Assembly: GCA_020718525.1 (NCBI GenBank)
Contig: DYRX01000094.1
Coordinates: forward strand, 1 to 12,854
Source of the DNA: Victivallis vadensis
GTDB taxonomy: Bacteria; Verrucomicrobiota; Lentisphaeria; Victivallales; GWF2-50-93
Reading direction: 5' to 3'
DNA length: 12,854 nt
Shown here: piece by piece, positions 7,053-12,854 of the stretch
How the letters are laid out: the number at the start of each line of letters is the position of its first letter
Numbering within the stretch: position 1 is the first letter of the stretch
Made by a program: the position numbers and the translations under genes
The notes under the pieces: model-generated
The model's input: the letters and a program-made list of their open reading frames with translations, nothing else
Databases searched by the model: none
What the model was told of the DNA's origin: nothing

Positions 7053-7658
7053 ATGATCGCTTCCTTGAACGGCGTGCTGAAAGATGTTTCAGTCACCGAA
7101 ATACTGCTTGATGTCAACGGAGTTGGCTACCAGATCTTCATTCCAATGAGCACATACGACAAAGTTCCCAGGGTGGGAGAGCGCATCGAACTGCTCACCT
7201 ACCTGCAGGTTTTGGACGACGACATGCGCCTCTACGGCTTCTACAGCGCCCAGGAGAAGGATCTTTTCAAAATGCTCATTTCCGTGACAGGAATCGGACC
7301 AAAGCTTGCGCTGAACGTCCTTAGTTCCATCACCCCAGAGTCCTTCTGCGCCGCAGTGCGCAACGCAGACTCGAAACTGCTCTCAAAGATCAATGGAATC
7401 GGAAAAAAGACGGCCGACAGAATGGTTCTCGAACTTAGGAGCAAGGTGCTTTCAATCTCACCTGCCAGCGCCTTCCAGGGTAAAATTCCAGATTCCGCCG
7501 CCAAGTCTGCGGAAGACTCGATTCTCGCCCTTGTCCAGCTTGGCTTTAAATATGAATCTGCCGCCAAGACAGTTCATGAGCTGGCGAAAAGCCTTCCGCC
7601 CGCAGAATGCAACAGCGAAAATCTCATTCGCAGTGCACTCAAAATTCTCAATTCCTGA
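7053..7658 (+). CDS. ruvA: RuvA, Holliday junction branch-migration subunit
   Basis: RuvA tetramers bind four-way junctions and load the RuvB motor. The 201-aa protein has normal length and all three domains: an OB fold (1-63, beginning MIASLNGVL and holding DVNGVGYQIFIP at 20-31), a tandem helix-hairpin-helix domain with VTGIGPKLAL (78-87) and NGIGKKTADRMVLELRSK (114-131), a flexible link (about 134-151), and the small RuvB-binding domain III with SAEDSILALVQLGFK (152-166). The ATG at 7053 follows GGAGG by seven bases; a TTG at 7038 would place the ribosome site inside the gene. Neither ruvC nor ruvB lies next to it, unlike many genomes; here ruvA leads an operon with a UvrD-type helicase that starts about 25 bases after its stop. 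Confidence 0.95.
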   Translation: MIASLNGVLKDVSVTEILLDVNGVGYQIFIPMSTYDKVPRVGERIELLTYLQVLDDDMRLYGFYSAQEKDLFKMLISVTGIGPKLALNVLSSITPESFCAAVRNADSKLLSKINGIGKKTADRMVLELRSKVLSISPASAFQGKIPDSAAKSAEDSILALVQLGFKYESAAKTVHELAKSLPPAECNSENLIRSALKILNS

Positions 7659-7683
7659 GCGCATGAACATGGAGAGCATGAAG

Positions 7684-9783
7684 ATGCGAACTTCGCATGA
7701 ATCCAAGTCCGCAAAGGGTGGAAATATATCGGACAATCTCGGCAGACTCCTCAATCCTCCGCAGATCGAAGCCGTCAGATGCGTCGAAGGACCACTGCTT
7801 GTCCTCGCCGGAGCAGGAACCGGAAAAACCAGAGTGATCACGCACAGAATCGCCTACATGATTGAAAATGGAATCCCGTCCGACTGCATAGCCGGAATGA
7901 CCTTCACCAACAAGGCGGCGAGGGAGATGCGCGAAAGAATAAATTCCATGCTCTCCCGCGACGAGGCGTCCAAAGTTTTTCTTGGAACTTTCCACGCCTT
8001 CTGCGCGAGAATACTGCGCAGGGAAGTCCACCGCATAGGCTTCACGTCGAACTTCACGATCGCAGACGACAGCGACCAGAACGCGGTCATCAGGCAGGCG
8101 CTTCTGGACTGCGACATGGACAAGGACGATTTCCCCCCGGCGCTATGCCTTTCGCTCATCAGCAAGGCAAAGTCGGCTCTAAAAAACCACAGGTTCCTAG
8201 CCCTTGAAGCCGATGATCCCTTCGACGTGTCCATATCTAAAGTCTATGAGCGCTATGTCAAGATACTCGAAAATCAGAACATGCTCGACTTCGACGACAT
8301 GCTTCTCTTCACTAGCAAAATATTTGAAGAGCATTCGGAAGTGCTCAATAAATACAATGACATCTACAGATACATCCTTGTTGACGAATATCAGGACACG
8401 AACATGGTCCAGTTCAAGCTCATACGACAGCTCGCGGGAAGGAAAATGAATGTCTGCGCCGTCGGAGACGACGATCAGAGCATATACGGATGGAGGGGCG
8501 CAAACATCAAGAACATCCTCAATTTCCCGCGCGAATTTTCAGACTGCAAAGTGATCGCGCTCGAACAGAACTACCGTTCGACCACGACTATCCTGAATGT
8601 TGCCAACTCGATCATCTCAAGAAATACAGACCGGCATGAAAAGACCCTCTGGTCGAATCTGGACGGAGGCGATCCCATAGTCATTGCCTGCGCGGTGGAC
8701 GAGAGCGACGAAGCAGACTACGTCGCAAAAAAAATATGCGACGTAATTTCTGGAGCCAACGACGCCAGCTACAGCGATTTCGCCGTTCTCTACAGATCAA
8801 ACCACCAGTCCAGGCACTTCGAGGACGCCATGAAGAGATACGGAATCCCCTACAGGCTCGTGGGATCGCGCTCATTCTACGAGAGAAGGGAAATCCGCGA
8901 CGCCGTTGCGTACATCAAGCTTGCGATCAATCCGAAGGATGATCAGAGCCTTCTGAGAATAGTCAATGTCCCTCCCAAAGGCATAGGCGACAAGGCGTTC
9001 GAGGAGCTCAAATCTCTTCGAGCCGAGACAGGCGAAGCAATGGCTCGCGTGCTGTCGTCCGACCGCTTCAGATCCAAATTGAGCTCGAAGGCTTCAGCAG
9101 AGTGTGCGAAATTCGCAAATGTCCTCGACAAATGGCGACCCGAAATGGAGGCACCCGGAGATCTATACGACAAGGCATACGGATTTCTCGGGGAAATTGG
9201 CTTTCTAGACGGATTCATCAGAATATACAAGGACAGGAAAGAGGCCGAGCAAAGGAGGGACAACGTCTTCGAACTGCTCAACATGATGGCGGAGCAGGAA
9301 AAAAGGTTTTCGAATCCCCTAGACGAGCCGCCGACAATGCTTTCCTTCATCGAGCAGTACTGCCTCCAGGACGACAATGACAGGGTCAAGGAGGACGCGA
9401 ACGGAGTCACGCTCATGACCGTCCACGCCGCCAAAGGGCTCGAGTTCGACTCGGTCTTCGTCACGGGCATGGAGGGAGGCATATTTCCACATGAAAGGTC
9501 TCTCAAGGAACAATCGGGCGACGAGGAGAGACGCCTCTTCTATGTGGCAGTCACCCGCGCGAAGAAGAGGCTTTTCCTCACGCGCGCCCGCTCGAGAATG
9601 AAATTCGGTGAGAAAAAGGCGCAGGAACCATCTCCATTTCTGGAGGAAATCCCGCCGGAATTGTCAATTTCAGAGGACTCGACTACATGCGGTGCAGTCC
9701 TGTCCCCAGACGAATATGAGGCGGCTCTGTCGAAGCTCTTCGGAAATAAAAAAGGCTCCGGCGTGATCTACTATGACGACTGA
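7684..9783 (+). CDS. uvrD: UvrD/PcrA/Rep-type superfamily 1 DNA helicase
   Basis: This is a 3'-5' SF1A helicase used in excision repair, replication restart or removal of RecA filaments. Visible motifs: Q-motif LNPPQIEAV (23-31), Walker A AGAGTGKT (42-49), Ia MTFTNKAAREM, GTFHAFC, motif II VDEYQDTN (233-240), motif III DDQSIYGWRGA, LEQNYRS, motif V TLMTVHAAKGLEFDSVF (about 575-592) and motif VI RRLFYVAVTRAKK (about 615-627). The start at 7684 is preferred because GGAG lies nine bases upstream. In-frame ATGs at 7663, 7669 and 7678 are possible and would add up to seven residues. At 699 aa it stops soon after motif VI with a short acidic tail ending IYYDD. The Tudor-like C-terminal domain of PcrA/UvrD, which contacts RNA polymerase, seems absent, making it more Rep-like in length. 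The symbol is a family label; PcrA or Rep is equally possible. Confidence 0.93.
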   Translation: MRTSHESKSAKGGNISDNLGRLLNPPQIEAVRCVEGPLLVLAGAGTGKTRVITHRIAYMIENGIPSDCIAGMTFTNKAAREMRERINSMLSRDEASKVFLGTFHAFCARILRREVHRIGFTSNFTIADDSDQNAVIRQALLDCDMDKDDFPPALCLSLISKAKSALKNHRFLALEADDPFDVSISKVYERYVKILENQNMLDFDDMLLFTSKIFEEHSEVLNKYNDIYRYILVDEYQDTNMVQFKLIRQLAGRKMNVCAVGDDDQSIYGWRGANIKNILNFPREFSDCKVIALEQNYRSTTTILNVANSIISRNTDRHEKTLWSNLDGGDPIVIACAVDESDEADYVAKKICDVISGANDASYSDFAVLYRSNHQSRHFEDAMKRYGIPYRLVGSRSFYERREIRDAVAYIKLAINPKDDQSLLRIVNVPPKGIGDKAFEELKSLRAETGEAMARVLSSDRFRSKLSSKASAECAKFANVLDKWRPEMEAPGDLYDKAYGFLGEIGFLDGFIRIYKDRKEAEQRRDNVFELLNMMAEQEKRFSNPLDEPPTMLSFIEQYCLQDDNDRVKEDANGVTLMTVHAAKGLEFDSVFVTGMEGGIFPHERSLKEQSGDEERRLFYVAVTRAKKRLFLTRARSRMKFGEKKAQEPSPFLEEIPPELSISEDSTTCGAVLSPDEYEAALSKLFGNKKGSGVIYYDD

Positions 9784-10318
9784 AGACCTTTTTTCTCTGG
9801 GACCATTCACTTTTTTTGACCTCGAGACAAGCGGCTTTTCTCCGGTCAGCGACCGCATCATTGAGATTGCCGCGCTGAAAATTGAAAAAAACGCAGAGGA
9901 ATCGCGTTTTCATTCGCTTCTAAACCCCCATGCGCCAATTTCCAAAAACGCCCTTGCAAAACATGGAATTGACGAAGACATGCTCCGAGGCGCGCCGACC
10001 TTTGCCGAGATTGCGCCTGCGTTTCTGAAATTCGCAGAGGGGACTTCGCTTGTCGCGCACAATGCCCGTTTCGATCTCGCATTTCTGCAGGAGTCTCTTG
10101 ACAGAAGCGGACTGCAAAAATGGAGCGGAAACACTTTCGACTCCATCAAGCTTTTCAAGATATTCTGCCCAGATCTGCCCTGCTACGGACTTGAAAGCCT
10201 CGCAGAAAGGTTTGGAATATCCATCCCGTCAGGACGGGCGCACCGCGCAATGAACGATGCCGAGACGCTCGCGGAGCTTTTCAAGCTGATTCTGCGGAAT
10301 TCGAATAAAAAACCTTAG
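9773..10318 (+). CDS. Stand-alone DnaQ-like DEDDh 3'-5' exonuclease
   Basis: The 181-aa product is a single exonuclease domain. All DEDDh residues are visible: Exo I FFDLETSGF with Asp16 and Glu18, Exo II AHNARFDLAFL with Asp101, and Exo III HRAMNDAETL with His157 and Asp162. It resembles the proofreading epsilon subunit and PolC-type exonuclease domains. It lacks the C-terminal tail with which E. coli epsilon binds the polymerase (DnaQ is 243 aa), so it may be a repair nuclease rather than the replicative proofreader. The ATG at 9773 lies inside the end of the helicase gene, an 11-bp overlap, with no good ribosome site, implying coupled translation. Being locked to a UvrD-type helicase suggests the two act on the same DNA ends; that is inference. 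Confidence 0.9.
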   Translation: MTTEDLFSLGPFTFFDLETSGFSPVSDRIIEIAALKIEKNAEESRFHSLLNPHAPISKNALAKHGIDEDMLRGAPTFAEIAPAFLKFAEGTSLVAHNARFDLAFLQESLDRSGLQKWSGNTFDSIKLFKIFCPDLPCYGLESLAERFGISIPSGRAHRAMNDAETLAELFKLILRNSNKKP

Positions 10319-10650
10319 AATTTAAGAAGTGGCTTCTGCTGATCTGGGCGGAAGAGCAGGGCGTTCCGCAGTTTTTTGCCCCTTGTTGAGCTAATCCGTG
10401 GCGAAGGCGAAATCGAGTCCAAATTTTGCACCATAAAAATGACATTGTTGATTATCAACGACTTACATAAATAAGGCACTACATATATTTTTTCAAATTT
10501 TATCACCGGCAATTTTCTGTACTCCGCATTAAGCTTATAATATATTGGCCTCTGCCGCTTCCCGGCGACCACATACTCATATGCGTCCGCCCTGAGATAT
10601 TGGAGAATCTCCACAGTCGTGTTTCCACCGTCTACCTTGGCGGCAAATGT
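10315..10650 (-). pseudogene. Possible decayed gene remnant
   Basis: An open frame with no stop runs on the minus strand from just after a TAG at 10653-10651 down to a TAA at 10317-10315. Its upstream part reads like real protein (VEILQYLRADAYEYVVAGK, then RPIYYKLNAEYRKLP), while the downstream half drifts into AT-rich, low-quality sequence. No ATG starts it. A GTG at 10614 has only a GGTGGA-like site nine bases upstream, which would give 99 aa. I recognise no family. The mixed composition and missing start suggest a truncated or frameshifted fragment. It could equally be chance. Confidence 0.25.
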
Positions 10651-10715
10651 CTAAGTTATCTCGCAACAGCCCATTGATGCCGATCCAGAATGGTGGACTT
10701 GCATTTTTTGGCAGA
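10319..10715. other. Gene-poor gap between exonuclease and amidohydrolase genes
   Basis: The genes on either side converge here. The gap holds the probable plus-strand terminator (10348-10377), an AT-rich patch (about 10430-10550) and the possible gene remnant on the minus strand. I see no clear terminator for the minus-strand amidohydrolase, no repeat copies and no mobile-element ends. Confidence 0.6.
10348..10377 (+). terminator. Probable terminator of the ruvA-helicase-exonuclease operon
   Basis: GCGGAA (10348-10353) pairs with TTCCGC (10364-10369) around a 10-base loop. AG and six Ts (10372-10377) follow. It begins 30 bases after the exonuclease stop on the same strand. The stem is short but GC-rich. 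Confidence 0.45.
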
Positions 10716-11507
10716 TCATTGACAGTTCGTGGCGGAAGCGGGACAGAATTCGAGCGGATTGTCAAATAATATTTTTCTTCTGATCTCCGCAGAAAGCCCC
10801 ATTTTGTCGAACTCGTCCATCGAAAGTTTCACAGTTTCCGCATAGGGTCTGTCAGGATGATCCGTTCCCCAGAGGATTCTTTTGCCAGACATGGAGGCGA
10901 CCGCATATGCAATGTCTTCCATGACTCTTCTGCATGCCCGGTAATAAAGGAGGGTGAAAGAGAGATCCAGATAGATGTTTGGACAGCTTTTCGCGATCAT
11001 CATTGCTTCAAGGATATTGTGTCCGCAGGCGTGCGCCAGGAGGATCTTCGTGTCCGGATTTTTATCTGCCAGCCTGCCATACGCTTCGGGGCTGTTTCCG
11101 AGTTTGAGATTGATTCCATCCATGAACGAGCAGAGGATCACGGGAAGACCGAGCCTGCCAGCAATTTTCACCGCATCGTGGCACTGGACCGATTCGACGG
11201 AATATCCATGCATTCTTGGGTGCAATTTTATGCCTGATGCAATCGGCGACAGATCTTCGATCTTCTTCTTTGCCGTCGGATCGGCAGGATTGACTCCAGG
11301 GAAGAAGCTGAATAATGATTTGTCGAAGGAACTGCTCCCAGCGATTGCCTCGTTTGGAAAGCCTTCCGCATCTTTGAACTGCCGTCCTGGAATGTTGCAC
11401 AGGAAGATGCGCGATATGCCGCTAGCCCTGGCATCGCGCTTCAAGAAGTCCAAAGCAGAGGAGACATCCTTGTCTGCGGCTGAAAGATGACAAAGCGAGT
11501 CAATCAT
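10716..11507 (-). CDS. Amidohydrolase-2 family (TIM-barrel) protein, altered metal site
   Basis: The 263-aa protein matches the compact amidohydrolase-2 family (metal-dependent TIM-barrel hydrolases and decarboxylases). Family features: IDSLCHL at the N-terminus, SGIKLHPR (91-98) with Lys94 and His96, ILLAHACG (155-162) with His159, ILWGTDHPD (211-219) with Asp216, and KILFDNPLEF (245-254), the usual closing motif. The first motif should read DxHxH; here it is Asp3-Ser-Leu-Cys-His7, so the first metal-binding His is Leu5. The codon is CTT, one base from CAT. The protein may be inactive, use a different metal set, or carry a recent mutation. Substrate unknown. The ATG at 11507 has GGAG four bases upstream and overlaps the preceding 73-aa gene by eight bases, so they are coupled. 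Confidence 0.82.
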   Translation of the reverse strand: MIDSLCHLSAADKDVSSALDFLKRDARASGISRIFLCNIPGRQFKDAEGFPNEAIAGSSSFDKSLFSFFPGVNPADPTAKKKIEDLSPIASGIKLHPRMHGYSVESVQCHDAVKIAGRLGLPVILCSFMDGINLKLGNSPEAYGRLADKNPDTKILLAHACGHNILEAMMIAKSCPNIYLDLSFTLLYYRACRRVMEDIAYAVASMSGKRILWGTDHPDRPYAETVKLSMDEFDKMGLSAEIRRKILFDNPLEFCPASATNCQ

Positions 11508-11721
11508 TTTTCTCCACTGCTTTCAATGTGTAAACTTTTCCGTAGCGCGATGCAAGTTCGATGTCACCGCGCCTTAGCGCCTCGCGCATTTCGTCAAGCC
11601 TCGTCGCGTCTTCAAGCGAAATGCACGGAGACCAGTCGAAGTCCGTGTCAATCAGCATGATTTCAATCTCCGCGACATGGTTTCCTTCTCTTATGATCTT
11701 GAGATAGGGCCGTTTTTTCAT
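11500..11721 (-). CDS. Small conserved-looking 73-aa protein
   Basis: No named family comes to mind. The pattern is a short beta-rich start (KRPYLKIIREGNHVAEIEIMLIDTD) leading to WSPCISLEDATRLDEMREALRRGDIELASRYGKVYTL. I have seen the 'WSPxxSLEDAxxLDxxRxALRRGD' style in small hypothetical proteins of many bacteria, sometimes near toxin-like genes; that is memory only. The ATG at 11721 has AGGAG seven bases upstream. A longer reading to 11910 would overlap the DUF4258 gene antiparallel in frame and has no such site. It overlaps the amidohydrolase start by eight bases and lies 68 bases after the DUF4258 gene. Its small size and charge would suit an antitoxin or an adaptor; neither is shown. Confidence 0.75.
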   Translation of the reverse strand: MKKRPYLKIIREGNHVAEIEIMLIDTDFDWSPCISLEDATRLDEMREALRRGDIELASRYGKVYTLKAVEKND

Positions 11722-11776
11722 CCGCGTTCTCCTGTCTTTACAGAACAAAACCTGGAACACTCGTGAAAGATCGTTC

Positions 11777-11800
11777 CTCCGCCGCAAAGTCACGGCGGAG
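11777..11800 (-). terminator. 8-bp perfect hairpin around the DUF4258 stop codon
   Basis: CTCCGCCG (11777-11784) and CGGCGGAG (11793-11800) pair perfectly. The 8-base loop holds the TGA stop of the DUF4258 gene (11792-11790). No T-tract follows on the minus strand, so it may protect the mRNA end or partly attenuate transcription into the 73-aa gene rather than terminate it fully. Confidence 0.4.
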
Positions 11801-12080
11801 AGAGCCTGTCCGCAACAACCAGCACCGCCGGTGCATCTTTTTCTTTCGGGATTCCCCAGACTGCATGCAGGGCTTCTCCGTCGCCATTGAAATGCATCGC
11901 CAGAACGCATTCGCCTCGTTCATGATCCGGATATTCGGATATCATTTCCGCTGATGCCAGAGAATTCACCAGATCAGAAATCTTTATCTTTTCGTGAGAT
12001 ATTTTTTCCGCACCCGATGCTGAAACCAGCAAATCGCCCCGAAAAACCGCCGATCTGACTTTTTCCAGAATTGCTTCCAT
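11790..12080 (-). CDS. DUF4258 domain protein
   Basis: The 96-aa protein fits DUF4258: a helical start (MEAILEKVRSAVFRGDLLVS), ISHEKIKISDLVNSLASAE, then MISEYPDHERGECVLAMHF, GEALHAVWGIP and VLVVADRLSPP. These match the family's 'G-ii-eYp--rg--Cl' and 'plHvv' segments. Some members sit beside small antitoxin-like genes, and the fold has been likened to RelE-type toxins; this is an association, not a proven activity. The early conserved His of many members appears as Gly here (SASGAEKI), so any catalytic role is doubtful. The ATG at 12080 is one base after the stop of the repeat-protein gene (TGA-C-ATG) and has no ribosome site of its own, so it depends on coupling. That cotranslation with an exported protein is unusual for a toxin gene. 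Confidence 0.8.
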   Translation of the reverse strand: MEAILEKVRSAVFRGDLLVSASGAEKISHEKIKISDLVNSLASAEMISEYPDHERGECVLAMHFNGDGEALHAVWGIPKEKDAPAVLVVADRLSPP

Positions 12081-12081
12081 G

Positions 12082-12609
12082 TCAGTTGATGTTGAAAAAG
12101 GGGATGAACGGAAATTGCGAGTCCGGAAGAAGATTTACAATGCCAAACTGCACGGCTTCGCCTCTGGCATGGTTTACAATGCCAAACTGGACTGGAAATG
12201 ACGATGCTTCTCCGACTAGATTGACCAGCCCGAATTGCACTCCCTCCATGCATCTTGCGAAATTCGCGCAGACTGACGCCTGCAAGCCTCTGACGGTGCT
12301 TGTAGAGGAGCTGAAAGGGGCCGCCTCCACTCCGTTCACGACGCCGTCTCCGCCTGAGGCGAGCAATCCCAGCTTCAGCCCGTCTATAGTGTGATATCCG
12401 TCGTCGGCGAGAAAAAATCCCGGACCGAGGGTAATCTGGAAGGCGGAAACATTGTCCTCCGGATTTCCAGAAAGCTCCGCCTCCATGCAGGCGGCGCATG
12501 CGCAGGAAGATTTTGCCGTCTTTTCTGGCTCGACATTCCGAGGGGTCTGGGACTGCGCAAAAATTTCATGCGCTAAAAATAGCGCGGAAATCAGAATCAA
12601 ACGAGGCAT
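12082..12609 (-). CDS. Exported VQFGxVN-repeat surface protein (LA_2272-like)
   Basis: The 175-aa product has a signal peptide (hydrophobic 4-14, cleavage near FAQ at 17-19). A Cys cluster C-A-C-A-A-C follows at 36-41. From about 57 the chain is built of short strands. Three heptads close the protein: VQFGLVN (124-130), VQFGIVN (140-146) and VQFGIVN (153-159). Such GxQxGxxN-type repeats characterise 'LA_2272 family surface repeat-containing' proteins, thought to form beta-solenoid or barrel-like outer-surface structures. It is short for that family and ends with FPFIPFFNIN. The ATG at 12609 has GGGGAG about seven bases upstream. Reading upstream in frame meets a stop near 12717 with no better start. 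It is first in the accessory operon and is coupled to the DUF4258 gene. Confidence 0.75.
   Translation of the reverse strand: MPRLILISALFLAHEIFAQSQTPRNVEPEKTAKSSCACAACMEAELSGNPEDNVSAFQITLGPGFFLADDGYHTIDGLKLGLLASGGDGVVNGVEAAPFSSSTSTVRGLQASVCANFARCMEGVQFGLVNLVGEASSFPVQFGIVNHARGEAVQFGIVNLLPDSQFPFIPFFNIN
12134..12189. repeat. Two perfect 17-bp direct repeats, 39 bp apart
   Basis: The string TTTACAATGCCAAACTG occurs at 12134-12150 and 12173-12189. The 39-bp period equals 13 codons and encodes the last two VQFGIVN units, indicating recent duplication within the gene. Confidence 0.85.
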
Positions 12610-12700
12610 TCTCTTTCTCCCCGTCCACCATGGCTTTTTCGAGCCCGGCGGATACAGCTTCTTGTTAATCCATTTGACATCAAGACGTTTCAGTCCGGCT

Positions 12701-12729
12701 AAACTACTCCTTTCTCACGATCGTTTCAA
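12701..12729 (-). promoter_or_regulatory. Possible promoter of the accessory operon
   Basis: On the minus strand TTGAAA (12729-12724, five of six to consensus) is followed after 17 bases by TAGTTT (12706-12701, three of six). The -35 lies in a small CGTTT-C-AAACG dyad. It would give a leader of roughly 85 bases before the repeat-protein gene. Confidence 0.3.
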
Positions 12730-12800
12730 ACGCTGTTTTGCTCGACAATCAATTTTTTATTCCATCCATTCCTATGGAGTTCAGGTCTTTTTTAGAACCC

Positions 12801-12851
12801 TAGATAATCTGGGCGTAAGTCTCTCCGCAGACTTCCGCTCCAGATTATCTA
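12801..12851. repeat. Large near-perfect palindrome at the window end
   Basis: TAGATAATCTGG (12801-12812) pairs perfectly with CCAGATTATCTA (12840-12851). Inside, GCGTAAGTCT pairs with AGACTTCCGC with one mismatch and a single bulged base, leaving a 6-base CTCCGC loop. The stem is about 22 positions. No T-tract follows on the minus strand; on the plus strand the window ends too soon to tell. It may be a terminator of a gene outside the window or a dispersed palindromic repeat. Confidence 0.7.
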
Positions 12852-12854
12852 ATG

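Noticed and set aside
8943..9506. 187-aa minus-strand frame inside the helicase gene
   Set aside because: Antisense to conserved helicase motifs and Ser/Leu-rich, as a shadow frame would be.
10647..10769. 40-aa plus-strand ORF (starts MSKLSRNSP)
   Set aside because: It reads somewhat like protein but has no ribosome site, runs antisense into the amidohydrolase end and has no known similarity.
10975..11490. 171-aa plus-strand frame opposite the amidohydrolase gene
   Set aside because: Shadow of a gene with clear family motifs; no ribosome site.
11984..12499. 171-aa minus-strand frame crossing the repeat-protein/DUF4258 junction
   Set aside because: Arg/Ser-rich out-of-frame reading of both genes; it would overlap each heavily and lacks a start signal.
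12674..12705. TTGACA followed by TAAACT on the plus strand
   Set aside because: The spacing is 20 bases, the -10 match is poor, and no plus-strand gene follows.
1..12854. tRNA, rRNA, CRISPR array, insertion sequence or prophage
   Set aside because: No cloverleaf-like segment, regularly spaced repeats, transposase or integrase motifs were seen on either strand.

Overview
The window reads as an ordinary bacterial chromosome segment of moderate GC, with closely packed genes, Shine-Dalgarno-led starts and frequent stop/start overlaps. Two secreted proteins point to the PVC superphylum, perhaps a Lentisphaerota or Verrucomicrobiota member. One has an N-terminal 'LPDGRVLEN...TPAGL...YDP' module, and the other carries VQFGxVN surface repeats. 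That placement is inference from remembered family distributions, not a search.

Region 1 (1-2894, minus strand) is a housekeeping operon transcribed right to left: nadD (TTG start with a perfect AGGAGG), rsfS, an unrecognised acidic 211-aa protein, and rodA. The last three are coupled by very short gaps or overlaps (TGA-G-ATG, then ATGA). Region 2 (2895-3219) is intergenic. It holds a degenerate hexamer-based inverted repeat of about 80 bp and a possible nadD promoter. Region 3 (3220-5145, minus) is a full-length biosynthetic arginine decarboxylase, speA. Divergent from it, region 4 (5340-6840, plus) encodes two exported proteins, a LolA-fold protein and a coiled-coil protein of unknown role.

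Region 5 (6841-10318, plus) has two hairpins and a plausible promoter, then a DNA-repair operon: ruvA, a UvrD/PcrA/Rep-type helicase that lacks the usual C-terminal tail, and a stand-alone DEDDh (DnaQ-like) exonuclease overlapping the helicase end by 11 bp. A hairpin followed by six Ts probably ends it. Region 6 (10319-10715) has no convincing gene and may hold a decayed one.

Region 7 (10716-12609, minus) is an accessory cluster: an exported VQFGxVN-repeat protein, a DUF4258 protein one base behind it, a 73-aa small protein, and an amidohydrolase-2 protein whose first metal-binding His is Leu. The DUF4258 and 73-aa genes are the only arrangement here that resembles a small two-gene module of unknown function. 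The window ends in a large near-perfect palindrome (12801-12851). I saw no tRNA, rRNA, CRISPR array, insertion sequence or phage gene. I found no clear new defence or mobile system; the most unusual items are the accessory cluster, the intergenic palindromes and the coupled unknown gene between rsfS and rodA.
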